NCBI RefSeq assembly: GCF_001428125.1
Contig: NZ_LMSM01000008.1
Span: forward strand, 160,954-224,953
DNA: 64,000 bases
Source of the DNA: Nocardioides sp. Soil774
Lineage (GTDB): Bacteria; Actinomycetota; Actinomycetes; Propionibacteriales; Nocardioidaceae
Direction of reading: 5' to 3'
Positions 9,966-17,745 of this stretch are shown here, piece by piece (the first letter of the stretch is position 1; each line of letters begins with the position of its first letter). A model generated the notes under the pieces. That model was given only the letters and a program-made list of their open reading frames with translations, ran no database searches and had not been told where the DNA came from. A program made the position numbers and the translations under genes.

Positions 9966-9979
9966 TGAGAGCGCTTCCA
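9966..9979. promoter_or_regulatory. CebR/LacI-type operator, proximal
   Basis: TGAGAGCGCTTCCA matches 12 of 14 positions of TGGGAGCGCTCCCA, the CebR operator known from Streptomyces. It lies 74 bp upstream of the binding-protein start. It shares AGCGCTTCCA with the distal site. Confidence 0.7.
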
Positions 9980-10054
9980 CTTCCGTCCGCGGCTCACTAT
10001 GGCGGCCGTCACATCGAGGTGTCAATGGTCGCTCGCGCATCTCGGTCATATTTG

Positions 10055-10068
10055 TGGGAGCGCTTCCA
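10055..10068. promoter_or_regulatory. CebR/LacI-type operator, distal
   Basis: TGGGAGCGCTTCCA differs from the 14-bp CebR consensus at one base. It lies 76 bp beyond the last base of the proximal site, so two repressor dimers could cooperate by looping. The surrounding TCATATTTG is AT-rich for this genome and may belong to the promoter. Confidence 0.75.
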
Positions 10069-10095
10069 TTAGGCTCGGCATTGGGGCTCTGTCGG

Positions 10096-10183
10096 TTTCC
10101 CCGGATATCCGGGGAAACTGGAGGTTCACCCCCGAAGCTTCGGGGTGGAGGCTCGAGCTTCCCCGGATATCCGGGGATCGCGA
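10096..10183. repeat. 88-bp composite palindromic element, copy 1
   Basis: Three palindromes in a row: CCCCGGATATCCGGGG with flanking TTT/AAA (10096-10117), CCCCGAAGCTTCGGGG (10130-10145), and CCCCGGATATCCGGGG with T/A flanks (10160-10177), ending GGGGATCGCGAC. The same layout and length recur at 63486-63573. It sits between the convergent ends of no genes: the sugar operon starts to its left and ethA ends to its right. Confidence 0.9.
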
Positions 10184-10190
10184 CACCGTG

Positions 10191-11633
10191 TCACGACCAG
10201 CGCAGCACCCCGTCGTCGAGCCGGGCCCGCCGCAGCGCGAGGGCGTCGTAGAGGTAGTTCTGCTTGAGCGCCCACGGGGCGACGGTGCCCTGGCGCGGCA
10301 GCGTGTGCACCACCCGCTGGACGTAGCCGGCGTCGAAGTCCATCAGCGGCACCTCGGCGACCGACTCGTCGCGCACCGGGACGACCGACCGGGTGCCGGT
10401 GGCGCGCATCCGCGCCAGCACGCGGACGACGTACTCCGCGACGAGGTCGGCCTTGAGCGTCCAGGACGCGTTGGTGTAGCCGATGGTGAAGGCGAAGTTC
10501 GGCACGCCCGAGAGCATCATCGCGCGGTAGGCCATGGTCTGCGACGGCTCGACGACCTCGCCGTCGACGCTGAGCGTCGCCCCACCGAAGACGCGCACGT
10601 TGAGGCCGGTGGCGGTGACGACGAGGTCGGCGTCGAGGTGCGCGCCCGACTCGAGCTCGAGACCGGTCTCGGTGAAGGTGCGGATCCGGTCGGTCACGAC
10701 GTCGGCCCGGCCCTGCTTGATCACGCGGAACAGGTCGCCGTCGGGCACCAGGCACATCCGCTGGTCCCACGGGTCGTAGGTCGGACGGAAGTGGGTGTCG
10801 ACGGGGTAGCCCGGCGGCAGCATCGCGACGTTGGCCTTGCGCACCAGCCCGCGCACGAGGGCGGGCCGGCGCCGGCTGAGCTGGTAGAGCGCGGACTGCA
10901 CCGCGACGTTCTTCCAGCGCGTGACCGCGTAGGACCGCTGCTCCCCGACGAGCGAGGTCAGCCGCCGCTTGAGGGCGTCGGTGCTGGCGACCGGGAGAAC
11001 GTACGTCGGTGACCGCTGCAGCATCGTCACGTGGGCCGCGCCCGAGTCGGCGAGGGCCGGCACGAGGGTGACCGCCGTGGCGCCCGAGCCGATGACGACG
11101 ACCCGCTTGCCGGCGTGGTCGAGGTCGTCGGGCCAGTGCTGGGGGTGCACGACCTGCCCGGCGAAGCGCTCCTGCCCCGCGAAGTGCGGCGTGTAGCCGG
11201 CGTCGTAGTCGTAGTAGCCGCTGCACGCCCAGAGGAAGTCGGCGGTCATCGTGCGCTGCTCCCCGTCGACCTCGACGGTCACGGTCCACCGCGCGGTGGT
11301 GCTGTCCCAGTCGGCGGCGCGGACGTGGTGGCCGTGGCGGACGTGCTCGTCGACCCCGAACTCGCGGGCGGTGTCGCGCAGGTAGTCGAGGATCGAGGCG
11401 CCGTCGGCGAGCGCGGTGTCGCCGCGCCACGGCCGGAAGCGGTAGCCCAGGGTGTGCATGTCGGAGTCCGAGCGCACGCCGGGATAGCGGAACAGGTCCC
11501 ACGTGCCGCCGCTGGCCGCGCGCCGCTCCAGCACGGCGTACGTCGTCGCCGGCAGGTCCTTCGCCAGGTGTGCGGCGGCGCCGATGCCGGACAGGCCGGC
11601 CCCGATGATCAGCACGTCGACGTGGTCGCTCAC
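10191..11633 (-). CDS. ethA: EthA-like flavin-dependent Baeyer-Villiger monooxygenase
   Basis: A 480-residue FAD/NADPH monooxygenase that inserts oxygen into ketones or oxidises thio compounds. The FAD motif GAGLSGIG is near residue 11, the NADPH motif GSGATA near 183, and the type I BVMO fingerprint FXGXXXHXXXWP is present as FAGQVVHPQHWP. The stretch from that fingerprint through VVIGSGATAVTLVPAL closely resembles M. tuberculosis EthA, the activator of ethionamide. The start is GTG at 11633. Unlike in mycobacteria, no divergent ethR gene is adjacent, although an inverted repeat resembling an operator lies upstream. The physiological substrate is unknown. Confidence 0.88.
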   Translation of the reverse strand: MSDHVDVLIIGAGLSGIGAAAHLAKDLPATTYAVLERRAASGGTWDLFRYPGVRSDSDMHTLGYRFRPWRGDTALADGASILDYLRDTAREFGVDEHVRHGHHVRAADWDSTTARWTVTVEVDGEQRTMTADFLWACSGYYDYDAGYTPHFAGQERFAGQVVHPQHWPDDLDHAGKRVVVIGSGATAVTLVPALADSGAAHVTMLQRSPTYVLPVASTDALKRRLTSLVGEQRSYAVTRWKNVAVQSALYQLSRRRPALVRGLVRKANVAMLPPGYPVDTHFRPTYDPWDQRMCLVPDGDLFRVIKQGRADVVTDRIRTFTETGLELESGAHLDADLVVTATGLNVRVFGGATLSVDGEVVEPSQTMAYRAMMLSGVPNFAFTIGYTNASWTLKADLVAEYVVRVLARMRATGTRSVVPVRDESVAEVPLMDFDAGYVQRVVHTLPRQGTVAPWALKQNYLYDALALRRARLDDGVLRWS

Positions 11634-11663
11634 CCCGCCAGCGTAGGCGACCTCCCGAGCGTC

Positions 11664-11680
11664 TGTAACTATGAGTTACA
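11664..11680. promoter_or_regulatory. Inverted repeat upstream of ethA
   Basis: TGTAACT and AGTTACA are perfect 7-bp inverted arms separated by ATG. The site lies 31 bp upstream of the ethA GTG and at the very end of the neighbouring CoA-transferase gene, which fits a TetR-family operator. The regulator is not adjacent. Confidence 0.6.
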
Positions 11681-11682
11681 CG

Positions 11683-12831
11683 TCAGGCCTGGGTCGCCGC
11701 GCCCGAGGCGAGGAGGACGTCGACGTCGCCGATCCCCCAGGCCGTCAGCGCCTCGCGGGTGTGCTCGCCGGGACGGTCCGGGGTCGCACCGATCGTCGCG
11801 CCGGTGCGGGAGAACCGCGGCGCGGGCGCCGGCTGGGTGACGCCGTCGCGCTCGACGTAGGTCCCGCGGGCGGCGAGGTGCGGGTGCCGCGGCGCGTCGG
11901 CCAGGGGTACGACGGCGGCGACGCACGCGTCCGTGCCGTCGAAGACCTCGCTCCACTCGGCCTGCGTCCGCTCCTTGAAGCGCGCGGCCAGTGCAGCGCG
12001 GAGCGCGCGGAGCTGGGTCGGGTCGTCGCGGTCGGGCAGCTCGACGCCGATGCGGGCGACCAGCTCGGCCCAGAACTGCGGCTCGAGCGCGCCGACGCTC
12101 ATGTGCTGCCCGTCAGCGGTCTCGTAGAGGTCGTACCACGGGGTGCCGCCGTCGAGCAGCCCCGAGCGGCGCTCCCCGGAGGCGACGCCGAGCGCGGCGA
12201 AGGTCCACGCCATCGCGTTGAGGTGGGCGGTGCCGTCGACGATCGCGGCGTCGACGACCTGCCCCTGACCGCTGGTGCGCGCCTCGAGCAGGGCCGCCAG
12301 GACCCCGATGACGAGGTACGTCGACCCGCCGCCGAAGTCACCGAGCAGGTTGGTGGGGAAGTGCGGCCGGTCGCGGTCCTGGCCCTGGCCGTGCAGGACG
12401 CCGGCGGTGGCGACGTAGTTCATGTCGTGCCCGGCGGCGTGGCTCCACGGGCCGTCCTGGCCCCACCCCGTCATCCGGCCGTAGACCAGTCGCGGGTTGC
12501 GCGCCAGGCACTCGTCGGGCCCGAGGCCGAGGCGCTCGAGCGTGCCGGGGCGCATCCCCTCGACGAGCACATCGGCCTGTGCGGCGAGGTCGAGCACGGT
12601 CGCGACGGCGTCGGGGTGCTTGAGGTCGAGCGCGACGCTCGGGCGGCCGCGGTTGAGCACGTCCTTGTCCCCCATGCTGAACCAGCCCCCGCCCGGGCGG
12701 TCGATGCGGATCACGTCGGCGCCGAGGTCGGCGAGCAGCATGCACGCGTGCGGCCCCGGCCCGATGCCCGCGACCTCGACCACCTTCACGCCCCGCAGCG
12801 GTCCGGTGCCGTGCCCCAGCTCGTACGTCAT
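11683..12831 (-). CDS. CaiB/BaiF family protein, alpha-methylacyl-CoA racemase-like
   Basis: A 382-residue class III CoA-transferase fold protein. The opening GPLRGVKVVEVAGIGPGPHACMLLADLGADVIRID (read as GPLRGVKVVEVAG then GPGPHACMLLADLGADV) and RPG are typical. Racemase-type catalytic residues appear as His in AAGHDMNYVATAG and Asp in LLGDFGGGS, which favours 2-methylacyl-CoA racemase over CoA transfer. The enzyme would epimerise (2R)- to (2S)-methylacyl-CoA so branched chains can enter beta-oxidation. It is divergent from padR-fadH, suggesting one regulated lipid-degradation unit. Annotation as a formyl-CoA-type transferase cannot be excluded. Confidence 0.85.
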   Translation of the reverse strand: MTYELGHGTGPLRGVKVVEVAGIGPGPHACMLLADLGADVIRIDRPGGGWFSMGDKDVLNRGRPSVALDLKHPDAVATVLDLAAQADVLVEGMRPGTLERLGLGPDECLARNPRLVYGRMTGWGQDGPWSHAAGHDMNYVATAGVLHGQGQDRDRPHFPTNLLGDFGGGSTYLVIGVLAALLEARTSGQGQVVDAAIVDGTAHLNAMAWTFAALGVASGERRSGLLDGGTPWYDLYETADGQHMSVGALEPQFWAELVARIGVELPDRDDPTQLRALRAALAARFKERTQAEWSEVFDGTDACVAAVVPLADAPRHPHLAARGTYVERDGVTQPAPAPRFSRTGATIGATPDRPGEHTREALTAWGIGDVDVLLASGAATQA

Positions 12832-12908
12832 GCGGGGATCATGACACTTCCACTGTCACGGTCGCGAGGGGTGCGGCGCGGCGGGAAGTGACGCGCGCCA
12901 CCCCCTCT

Positions 12909-12922
12909 TGCAACTCGTTGCA
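12909..12922. promoter_or_regulatory. Candidate PadR operator
   Basis: TGCAACTCGTTGCA is a 6-bp-arm inverted repeat with a two-base centre, placed in the divergent gap 23 bp upstream of the padR start. It is the only clear palindrome there and could serve both the racemase-like gene and padR-fadH. Confidence 0.5.
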
Positions 12923-12944
12923 TAGGTCGGCCACACTGCTCCCC

Positions 12945-13502
12945 ATGGCCCTCGAGCACGCCCTCCTCGTCGCGCTCAGCGAGCGACCCGCGAGCGGCCT
13001 CGAGCTGACCAAGCGCTTCGAGAAGTCGCTAGGCTTCTTCTGGCACGCCACCCACCAGCAGATCTACCGCGTGCTCGCGCGGATGGAGGCCGACGGCTGG
13101 GTCACGGTCGAGGTCGTCGAGCAGGAGGGCCGCCCCGACAAGCGGGTGCACACCCCCTCGGCGACGGGCCGCCGCGCGCTCGCCGACTGGCTCGCGGAGC
13201 CCATGCCGATGGAGACCTTCCGCAGCGAGGTCGCGGTCAAGCTGCGCGGGGCGTCGTACGGCGACCGCGCGCGGCTCACCGCCCACCTCCTCGACCTCCG
13301 CGCCGACCACGCCACGCGGCTGGCGCACTACGAGCGGCTCGAGCGCGAGCAGTTCCCCGACCCGACCGGTCTCGACGAGGCCCGCCTGGACCAGTGGCTG
13401 GTGCTGCGCGGCGGGATCCGGATGGAGCGGTTCTGGATCGACTGGTTCACCGACTACCTGCAGGCCCACGACGTACGCATCGATGGAGAGGCATCCGCAT
13501 GA
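12945..13502 (+). CDS. PadR-family transcriptional regulator
   Basis: A 185-residue regulator with the N-terminal winged helix of the PadR family (LALSERPASGLELTKRF is its start region; WHATHQQIYRVLARMEADGWV contains the recognition helix and wing entry) and a C-terminal helical dimerisation domain (VirA-like, PadR_C). I chose the ATG at 12945, which begins MALEHALL as in homologues; the frame extends upstream through the putative operator. No Shine-Dalgarno is visible, so it may be leaderless. Its stop overlaps the fadH start (ATGA), which implies it controls fadH and probably the divergent racemase-like gene. Confidence 0.9.
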   Translation: MALEHALLVALSERPASGLELTKRFEKSLGFFWHATHQQIYRVLARMEADGWVTVEVVEQEGRPDKRVHTPSATGRRALADWLAEPMPMETFRSEVAVKLRGASYGDRARLTAHLLDLRADHATRLAHYERLEREQFPDPTGLDEARLDQWLVLRGGIRMERFWIDWFTDYLQAHDVRIDGEASA

Positions 13503-15514
13503 CGCACCCCACCTACCCCCACCTCCTCGAGCCGCTGACCCTCGGCGCCGGACCGGACGCGCTCACGCTGCGCAACCGCGTGGTGATGGGCTCGATGCAC
13601 ACCGGCCTCGAGGACCACCCGTGGGACATCGACAAGCTCAGCGAGTTCTTCGCCGAGCGCGCCCGCGGGGGCGTCGGCCTGATCATCACCGGCGGCTACG
13701 CGCCCACCAAGCGCGGCTGGCTCAAGCCCTTCGCCTCCGAGATGACCAACCGCCTGCACGCGATGCGTCACCAGCGCGTCACCGGCGCGGTGCACGAGGC
13801 CGGCGGCGCGATCGCGCTGCAGGTGCTGCACGCGGGCCGCTACGGCTACCACCCGCTCTCGCAGAGCGCGTCGGACAAGAAGTCGCCGATCACGCCCTTC
13901 AAGCCGCACGCGATGTCGTCGAAGGAGGTCGACCACACCGCGACCGCCTTCGCCAAGAGCGTCTCGCTGGCGCGCAAGGCCGGCTACGACGCGGTCGAGA
14001 TCATGGGCTCCGAGGGCTACCTCATCAACCAGTTCCTCGCCGCGCGCACCAACGACCGCGACGACCAGTGGGGCGGCTCGGCCGCGCGCCGCATGCACTT
14101 CCCCGTCGAGGTCGTACGACGCTCGCGTGAGCTGGTCGGCGACGACTTCCCCATCGTCTACCGCATCTCGCTGCTCGACCTCGTCGAGGGCGGCCAGACC
14201 TGGGAGGAGACCGCCGAGCTCGCGCTGCACCTGGAGGCGGCCGGCGTCACCGTCTTCAACACCGGCATCGGCTGGCACGAGGCCCGGGTGCCGACGATCA
14301 TCACCCAGGTGCCGCGCGGGGCCTGGCGCTCCTACACCGCGCGGCTCAAGCAGGTCGTCGAGGTGCCGGTCTGCGCGTCCAACCGCATCAACACCCCCGA
14401 GCTCGCCGAGGACATCATCGCCAGCGGCGACGCCGACCTGGTCTCGATGGCGCGCCCGCTGCTCGCCGACCCGGCCTTCGTCGCCAAGGCGATGGACGAG
14501 CGCGCCGACGAGATCAACACCTGCATCGCCTGCAACCAGGCCTGCCTCGACCACGTGTTCTCGAACGAGCGCGCGTCGTGCCTGGTCAACCCGCGCGCCT
14601 GTCACGAGACCGAGCTCGTCCTGACCCCGACGATGCGCAAGCAGACCGTCGCGGTCGTGGGCGCCGGTCCCGCCGGCCTGGCCGCCGCCACCAGCGCGGC
14701 CGAGCGCGGCTTCGCGGTGACGCTCTTCGAGGCCTCGCCCGAGCTGGGCGGCCAGTTCCGCCTCGCGATGGCGGTGCCGGGCAAGGAGGACTTCGCCGAC
14801 ACCCTGCGCTACTTCACCCGTCGCCTCGAGGTGCTCGGCGTCGACGTACGCCTCTCCACCCGCGCGACCCCCGACGACCTCGCCGTCTTCGACCAGGTCG
14901 TCGTCGCGACGGGCGTCGAGCCGCGGATGCCCGAGATCCCCGGCATCGACCACCCGAGCGTCGCGTCGTACGCCGACGTGCTGAGCGGCAGGGTCGTGCC
15001 CGGCAAGCGGGTGGCGGTGATCGGCGCCGGCGGCATCGGGGTGGACGTGAGCGTCTTCCTCACCCACGAGCCCGAGGACCTCGACGACTGGATGGCCCAC
15101 TGGGGCGTCGGCGACCCCGCACTCCACGAGGGCGGCCTGACCGAGGCCAAGCCGCGCACCCCCGCGCGCGAGGTGACGCTGATCCAGCGCAAGACGACGC
15201 CCATCGGCATCGGGCTGGGCAAGACGTCGGGCTGGGCGCACCGCGCGGTGCTCAAGCAGTCGAAGGTGACGATGGTGAGCGGCGCGACCTACGACCGGAT
15301 CGACGACCAGGGTGTGCACGTCATCGTCGACGGCACCCCGCGCGTGGTCGCGTGCGACACCGTCGTGGTGTGCGCGGGACAGGACTCGGTGCGTGGGCTC
15401 TACGACGTCCTCGACCACCGCTCGGCGCACCTGATCGGCGGGGCCGACGTGGCCGCCGAGCTCGACGCGAAGCGGGCGATCAAGCAGGGCACCGAGGTCG
15501 TCGCAGGGCTGTAG
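13499..15514 (+). CDS. fadH: 2,4-dienoyl-CoA reductase (NADPH), FadH
   Basis: A 671-residue enzyme, against 672 in E. coli FadH. It reduces 2,4-dienoyl-CoA during beta-oxidation of unsaturated fatty acids. Order of domains: an old-yellow-enzyme FMN barrel (residues 1 to about 335), a 4Fe-4S cluster site with C342, C345, C349 and C361 in CX2CX3CX11C spacing, and a C-terminal FAD/NADPH module with GAGPAG (about 387) and GAGGIG (about 508). Catalytic Tyr/His of the FMN domain fall in the YDAVEIMGSEGYL region. The ATG overlaps the padR stop and is preceded by GGAGAGG. Confidence 0.94.
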   Translation: MTHPTYPHLLEPLTLGAGPDALTLRNRVVMGSMHTGLEDHPWDIDKLSEFFAERARGGVGLIITGGYAPTKRGWLKPFASEMTNRLHAMRHQRVTGAVHEAGGAIALQVLHAGRYGYHPLSQSASDKKSPITPFKPHAMSSKEVDHTATAFAKSVSLARKAGYDAVEIMGSEGYLINQFLAARTNDRDDQWGGSAARRMHFPVEVVRRSRELVGDDFPIVYRISLLDLVEGGQTWEETAELALHLEAAGVTVFNTGIGWHEARVPTIITQVPRGAWRSYTARLKQVVEVPVCASNRINTPELAEDIIASGDADLVSMARPLLADPAFVAKAMDERADEINTCIACNQACLDHVFSNERASCLVNPRACHETELVLTPTMRKQTVAVVGAGPAGLAAATSAAERGFAVTLFEASPELGGQFRLAMAVPGKEDFADTLRYFTRRLEVLGVDVRLSTRATPDDLAVFDQVVVATGVEPRMPEIPGIDHPSVASYADVLSGRVVPGKRVAVIGAGGIGVDVSVFLTHEPEDLDDWMAHWGVGDPALHEGGLTEAKPRTPAREVTLIQRKTTPIGIGLGKTSGWAHRAVLKQSKVTMVSGATYDRIDDQGVHVIVDGTPRVVACDTVVVCAGQDSVRGLYDVLDHRSAHLIGGADVAAELDAKRAIKQGTEVVAGL

Positions 15515-15548
15515 CCGTCGGACCCTTGTCGGCCCTGCCGACCCTTGC

Positions 15549-15639
15549 TACCTTCGTTGGCAGCACTGTGCTCCCGATCACACGGGAGCCCCACCCCAGA
15601 CCCCCGGTGGCATGTCATCGATCGTCCCGGAGGGTGGGC
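15549..15639 (+). promoter_or_regulatory. Promoter and structured leader of the ANTAR gene
   Basis: A -10 box TACCTT (15549-15554) predicts a start near 15561 and a leader of about 79 nt. It contains GCTCCCG-ATCACA-CGGGAGC (15570-15589), a 7-bp stem with a six-base loop, and then ACCCCCGG (15600-15607) able to pair with CCGGAGGGT (15627-15635), which includes the ribosome-binding site. Translation may therefore be controlled by RNA folding. Confidence 0.5.
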
Positions 15640-16044
15640 ATGCATCGTTTCGTCAACGAGTCGGACCGCAGCGTCGTGGACCAGGCCAGAGGAGTCCTGA
15701 TGCTCCGCTACGGCGTGGGGTCGCGCGAGTCGCTCGCCGTGCTGGACCGGTGGGCGCAGGACGCCGGGGTCGCGGTGACCACAGTCGCGAGCGCGCTGGT
15801 GCACGGCATCTGCCTGGGCCGGGTGACCTCGGAGACCGAGGTCGTCGTGCGGTGGCTCGAGCAGCGCATGCGCGGCGACATCAGCGACGTACGCGCCCAG
15901 GACGGGGGGGCAGCGGAGGGGTCGGCGTCGGGGGGAGCACGGGCGTCAGCGCTCGTGTCCTCGCCGGCCCCCACCGTGCCCGCACCCCGCCAGTGGCGCT
16001 ACTCCTCGGCCGTCCACGCCGCGCGGGTGCTCCGGAGCCGCTGA
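15640..16044 (+). CDS. Small ANTAR-domain protein
   Basis: A 134-residue protein. Residues about 8-60 match the ANTAR RNA-binding domain: VVDQARGVLMLRYGVGS followed by ESLAVLDRWAQDAGV and VASALVHGICLG. ANTAR proteins bind paired hairpins in nascent RNA to block termination. No receiver or sensor domain precedes it; the C-terminal third is Ala/Gly/Ser-rich and probably disordered. The ATG at 15640 follows GGAGGG. A second ANTAR protein with PAS domains starts 76 bp after its stop, so the two may act together. The RNA targets are unknown, but its own leader contains a hexaloop hairpin. Confidence 0.8.
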   Translation: MHRFVNESDRSVVDQARGVLMLRYGVGSRESLAVLDRWAQDAGVAVTTVASALVHGICLGRVTSETEVVVRWLEQRMRGDISDVRAQDGGAAEGSASGGARASALVSSPAPTVPAPRQWRYSSAVHAARVLRSR

Positions 16045-16048
16045 GCTC

Positions 16049-16062
16049 CCCGCTGCAGCGGG
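16049..16062. terminator. Short palindrome after the ANTAR gene
   Basis: CCCGCTGCAGCGGG is a perfect 14-bp palindrome five bases past the stop, without a U-tract. It may weakly terminate or attenuate transcription before the PAS-ANTAR gene. Confidence 0.35.
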
Positions 16063-16120
16063 CCCGGCGGGAGGTCATTGGACCCTGCCGTCGCACCAGC
16101 GCACGGCGCACGATGGGTCC

Positions 16121-17038
16121 ATGGGCCAGGAGGAGTGCATCAGCGCCGAGGAACAGCTCGCGGCGATCGGGCAGGCGGTGATCACGACCGACCCCGCCGG
16201 CACGATCGTCTACTGGAACGAGGCCGCGGAGCGGTTGTACGGCTGGGCGGCGCACGAGGTGGTCGGCCGCGACGTCGCCGAGGTCACCGTGTCAGAGGTG
16301 GGCCAGGACGTCGGCGCGGAGATCATGGCGGCGCTGCGCGACGGCGTCCCGTGGTCGGGTGGTTTCCCGGTGCGGCGCAAGGACGGCAGCACGTTCCCCG
16401 CCCTGGTGACCGACGCGGGCGTCTACCGCGAGGGCCGGCTCGTCGCCATCGTGGGCGTGTCCACCAACCTCGGGTCGGCGATCCGGCCCCTCCTCGAGCG
16501 CTCCACCGACGCGGCGCTGCTGCTGCGGCACGACGCCGTGATCACCTATGCCAGCCCGGCCGTGGAGACGCTGTTCGGGTGGGACCAGGACACGCTCGTC
16601 GGCACCTCGGTGGTCGACCTGCTGCACGACGACGACCGTCCAGCCCTGGGCCAGCTCCTCCAGGACGTCGTCGCCCACCCCGGGGCACACCCGCCGGCCG
16701 CGGTCCGGGTGCAGGCGTTCCACGACTGGCGGTGGGCCGAGGCCGCCTTCACCAACCTCCTCGACGACCCCACGGTGCGCGGCGTGGTGTGCAACCTGCG
16801 TCCCAGCTCGGCCCTCGTCGCGATGGAGCAGGCAGAGATGCGCTCCCGCCAGCTCGAGACCGCCCTGCGGACTCGCCTGGTGATCGAGCTCGCCAAGGGG
16901 TTCCTCGTGGGCCGTGACGGGGTGAGCCCCGACGAGGCGTTCTGCGCGCTGCGGTCCTACGCCCGCGCGCACCACCTGACGGTGCACGACGTGTGCCAGC
17001 GGGTCGTCGACGGCGAGCCGCTCATCGCGCCCGCATGA
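16121..17038 (+). CDS. PAS-PAS-ANTAR sensory RNA-binding regulator
   Basis: A 305-residue protein. The first PAS domain covers about residues 9-120 (TDPAGTIVYWNEAAERLYGW is its diagnostic core, with the PAC part RRKDGSTFPALV). A second, more divergent PAS covers about 125-230 (HDAVITYASPAVETLFGWD). The C-terminal ANTAR domain is about 245-300 (LRTRLVIELAKGFLVGRDG, then DEAFCALRSYARAHHLTV). The design suggests a small-molecule or redox signal sensed by PAS controlling antitermination by ANTAR. The ATG at 16121 has no clear Shine-Dalgarno. The ligand is not predictable. Confidence 0.85.
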   Translation: MGQEECISAEEQLAAIGQAVITTDPAGTIVYWNEAAERLYGWAAHEVVGRDVAEVTVSEVGQDVGAEIMAALRDGVPWSGGFPVRRKDGSTFPALVTDAGVYREGRLVAIVGVSTNLGSAIRPLLERSTDAALLLRHDAVITYASPAVETLFGWDQDTLVGTSVVDLLHDDDRPALGQLLQDVVAHPGAHPPAAVRVQAFHDWRWAEAAFTNLLDDPTVRGVVCNLRPSSALVAMEQAEMRSRQLETALRTRLVIELAKGFLVGRDGVSPDEAFCALRSYARAHHLTVHDVCQRVVDGEPLIAPA

Positions 17039-17050
17039 GCCGCCTCGCGA

Positions 17051-17571
17051 TCAGGCTGTCGGCGGCCTCACCGGTACGACGACCTCGTTGCGACGCAGGA
17101 ACCACGGGGTCCACGGCGGGTCGAAGCGCGCGAACCGCGGGGGACCGACGGCCTCGATGCCGGCCGCGTCGAGTGCGGCGTACAGGCGGCGGGCGTGCTC
17201 GTCGTAGCGCTCCCGCGTCCGGAGAACCTCAGCGCGGCTGCCGTCTGCGCCGGGACCGAACGGAGCTGGACGTCGGGGTCGGACGGGTCCGGCGCGCTGG
17301 CGCGGTCGAGCTCGGCCGGCATGACGAAGCCGACCACGAAGCGACCGGCGGCCTCGTCCTCGGCCTCCTGCACCACCGGCGCGGTCATCGCCACCTTGCG
17401 GGAAGCGGCGTTGCGGCCACCGATGTAGCCGGCGAGCCGCCGGAAGCTGGCGTTGCCGGCGCCCTCGAACGACCCGGTCACCCGTGTCTCGGCCACCACG
17501 TGGTCGGGATAGCGCCGCAGCTCGAAGTCGGAGTACTCACGCACCACCTCGTAGTGCTGCTGCTCGGTCAT
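17051..17571 (-). pseudogene. SOUL heme-binding family gene with a single-base frameshift
   Basis: From the ATG at 17571 the frame encodes a normal SOUL/HBP N-terminus (YEVVREYSDFELRRYPDHVVAET, in two parts YEVVREYSDFELRRY and PDHVVAET) up to AAALRFSGR near 17215. There the zero frame diverges, while the adjacent frame continues as expected for the family (ERYDEHARRLYAALDAAG to PPWTPWFLRRNEVVVPV) and stops at 17051. Total length is 521 bp, one base short of a multiple of three. One missing base in CGCGGGAGC would restore it, giving G-R-W-E-R. Either a real pseudogene or a sequencing error; the rest is intact. Confidence 0.8.
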
Positions 17572-17596
17572 GGGCCCACTCTCCCTCGCCGCCCGC

Positions 17597-17615
17597 GTCC
17601 GGCCCAGGGCCGGAC
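17597..17615. promoter_or_regulatory. Hairpin upstream of the SOUL gene
   Basis: GTCCGGCC and GGCCGGAC form a perfect 8-bp stem with loop CAG, 26 bp upstream of the SOUL start codon and between divergent genes. Its function is unknown; it may lie in the 5' leader. Confidence 0.4.
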
Positions 17616-17745
17616 GGCCCGACCGCGGGTCGAACACCGCTCGAACATCGCGTGTCGGGACGCCAGTTCGCCTGCGAATCAGTGGTCCAGGAGGTAGGAA
17701 CAGCGCGCCGCAGGTACTCGGCCTGCCTTCACAGCTGGAGCCCCC

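Noticed and set aside
13454..15430. 658-residue antisense frame over fadH
   Set aside because: Low-complexity translation with no motif, while the opposite strand encodes a full FadH with cluster cysteines.
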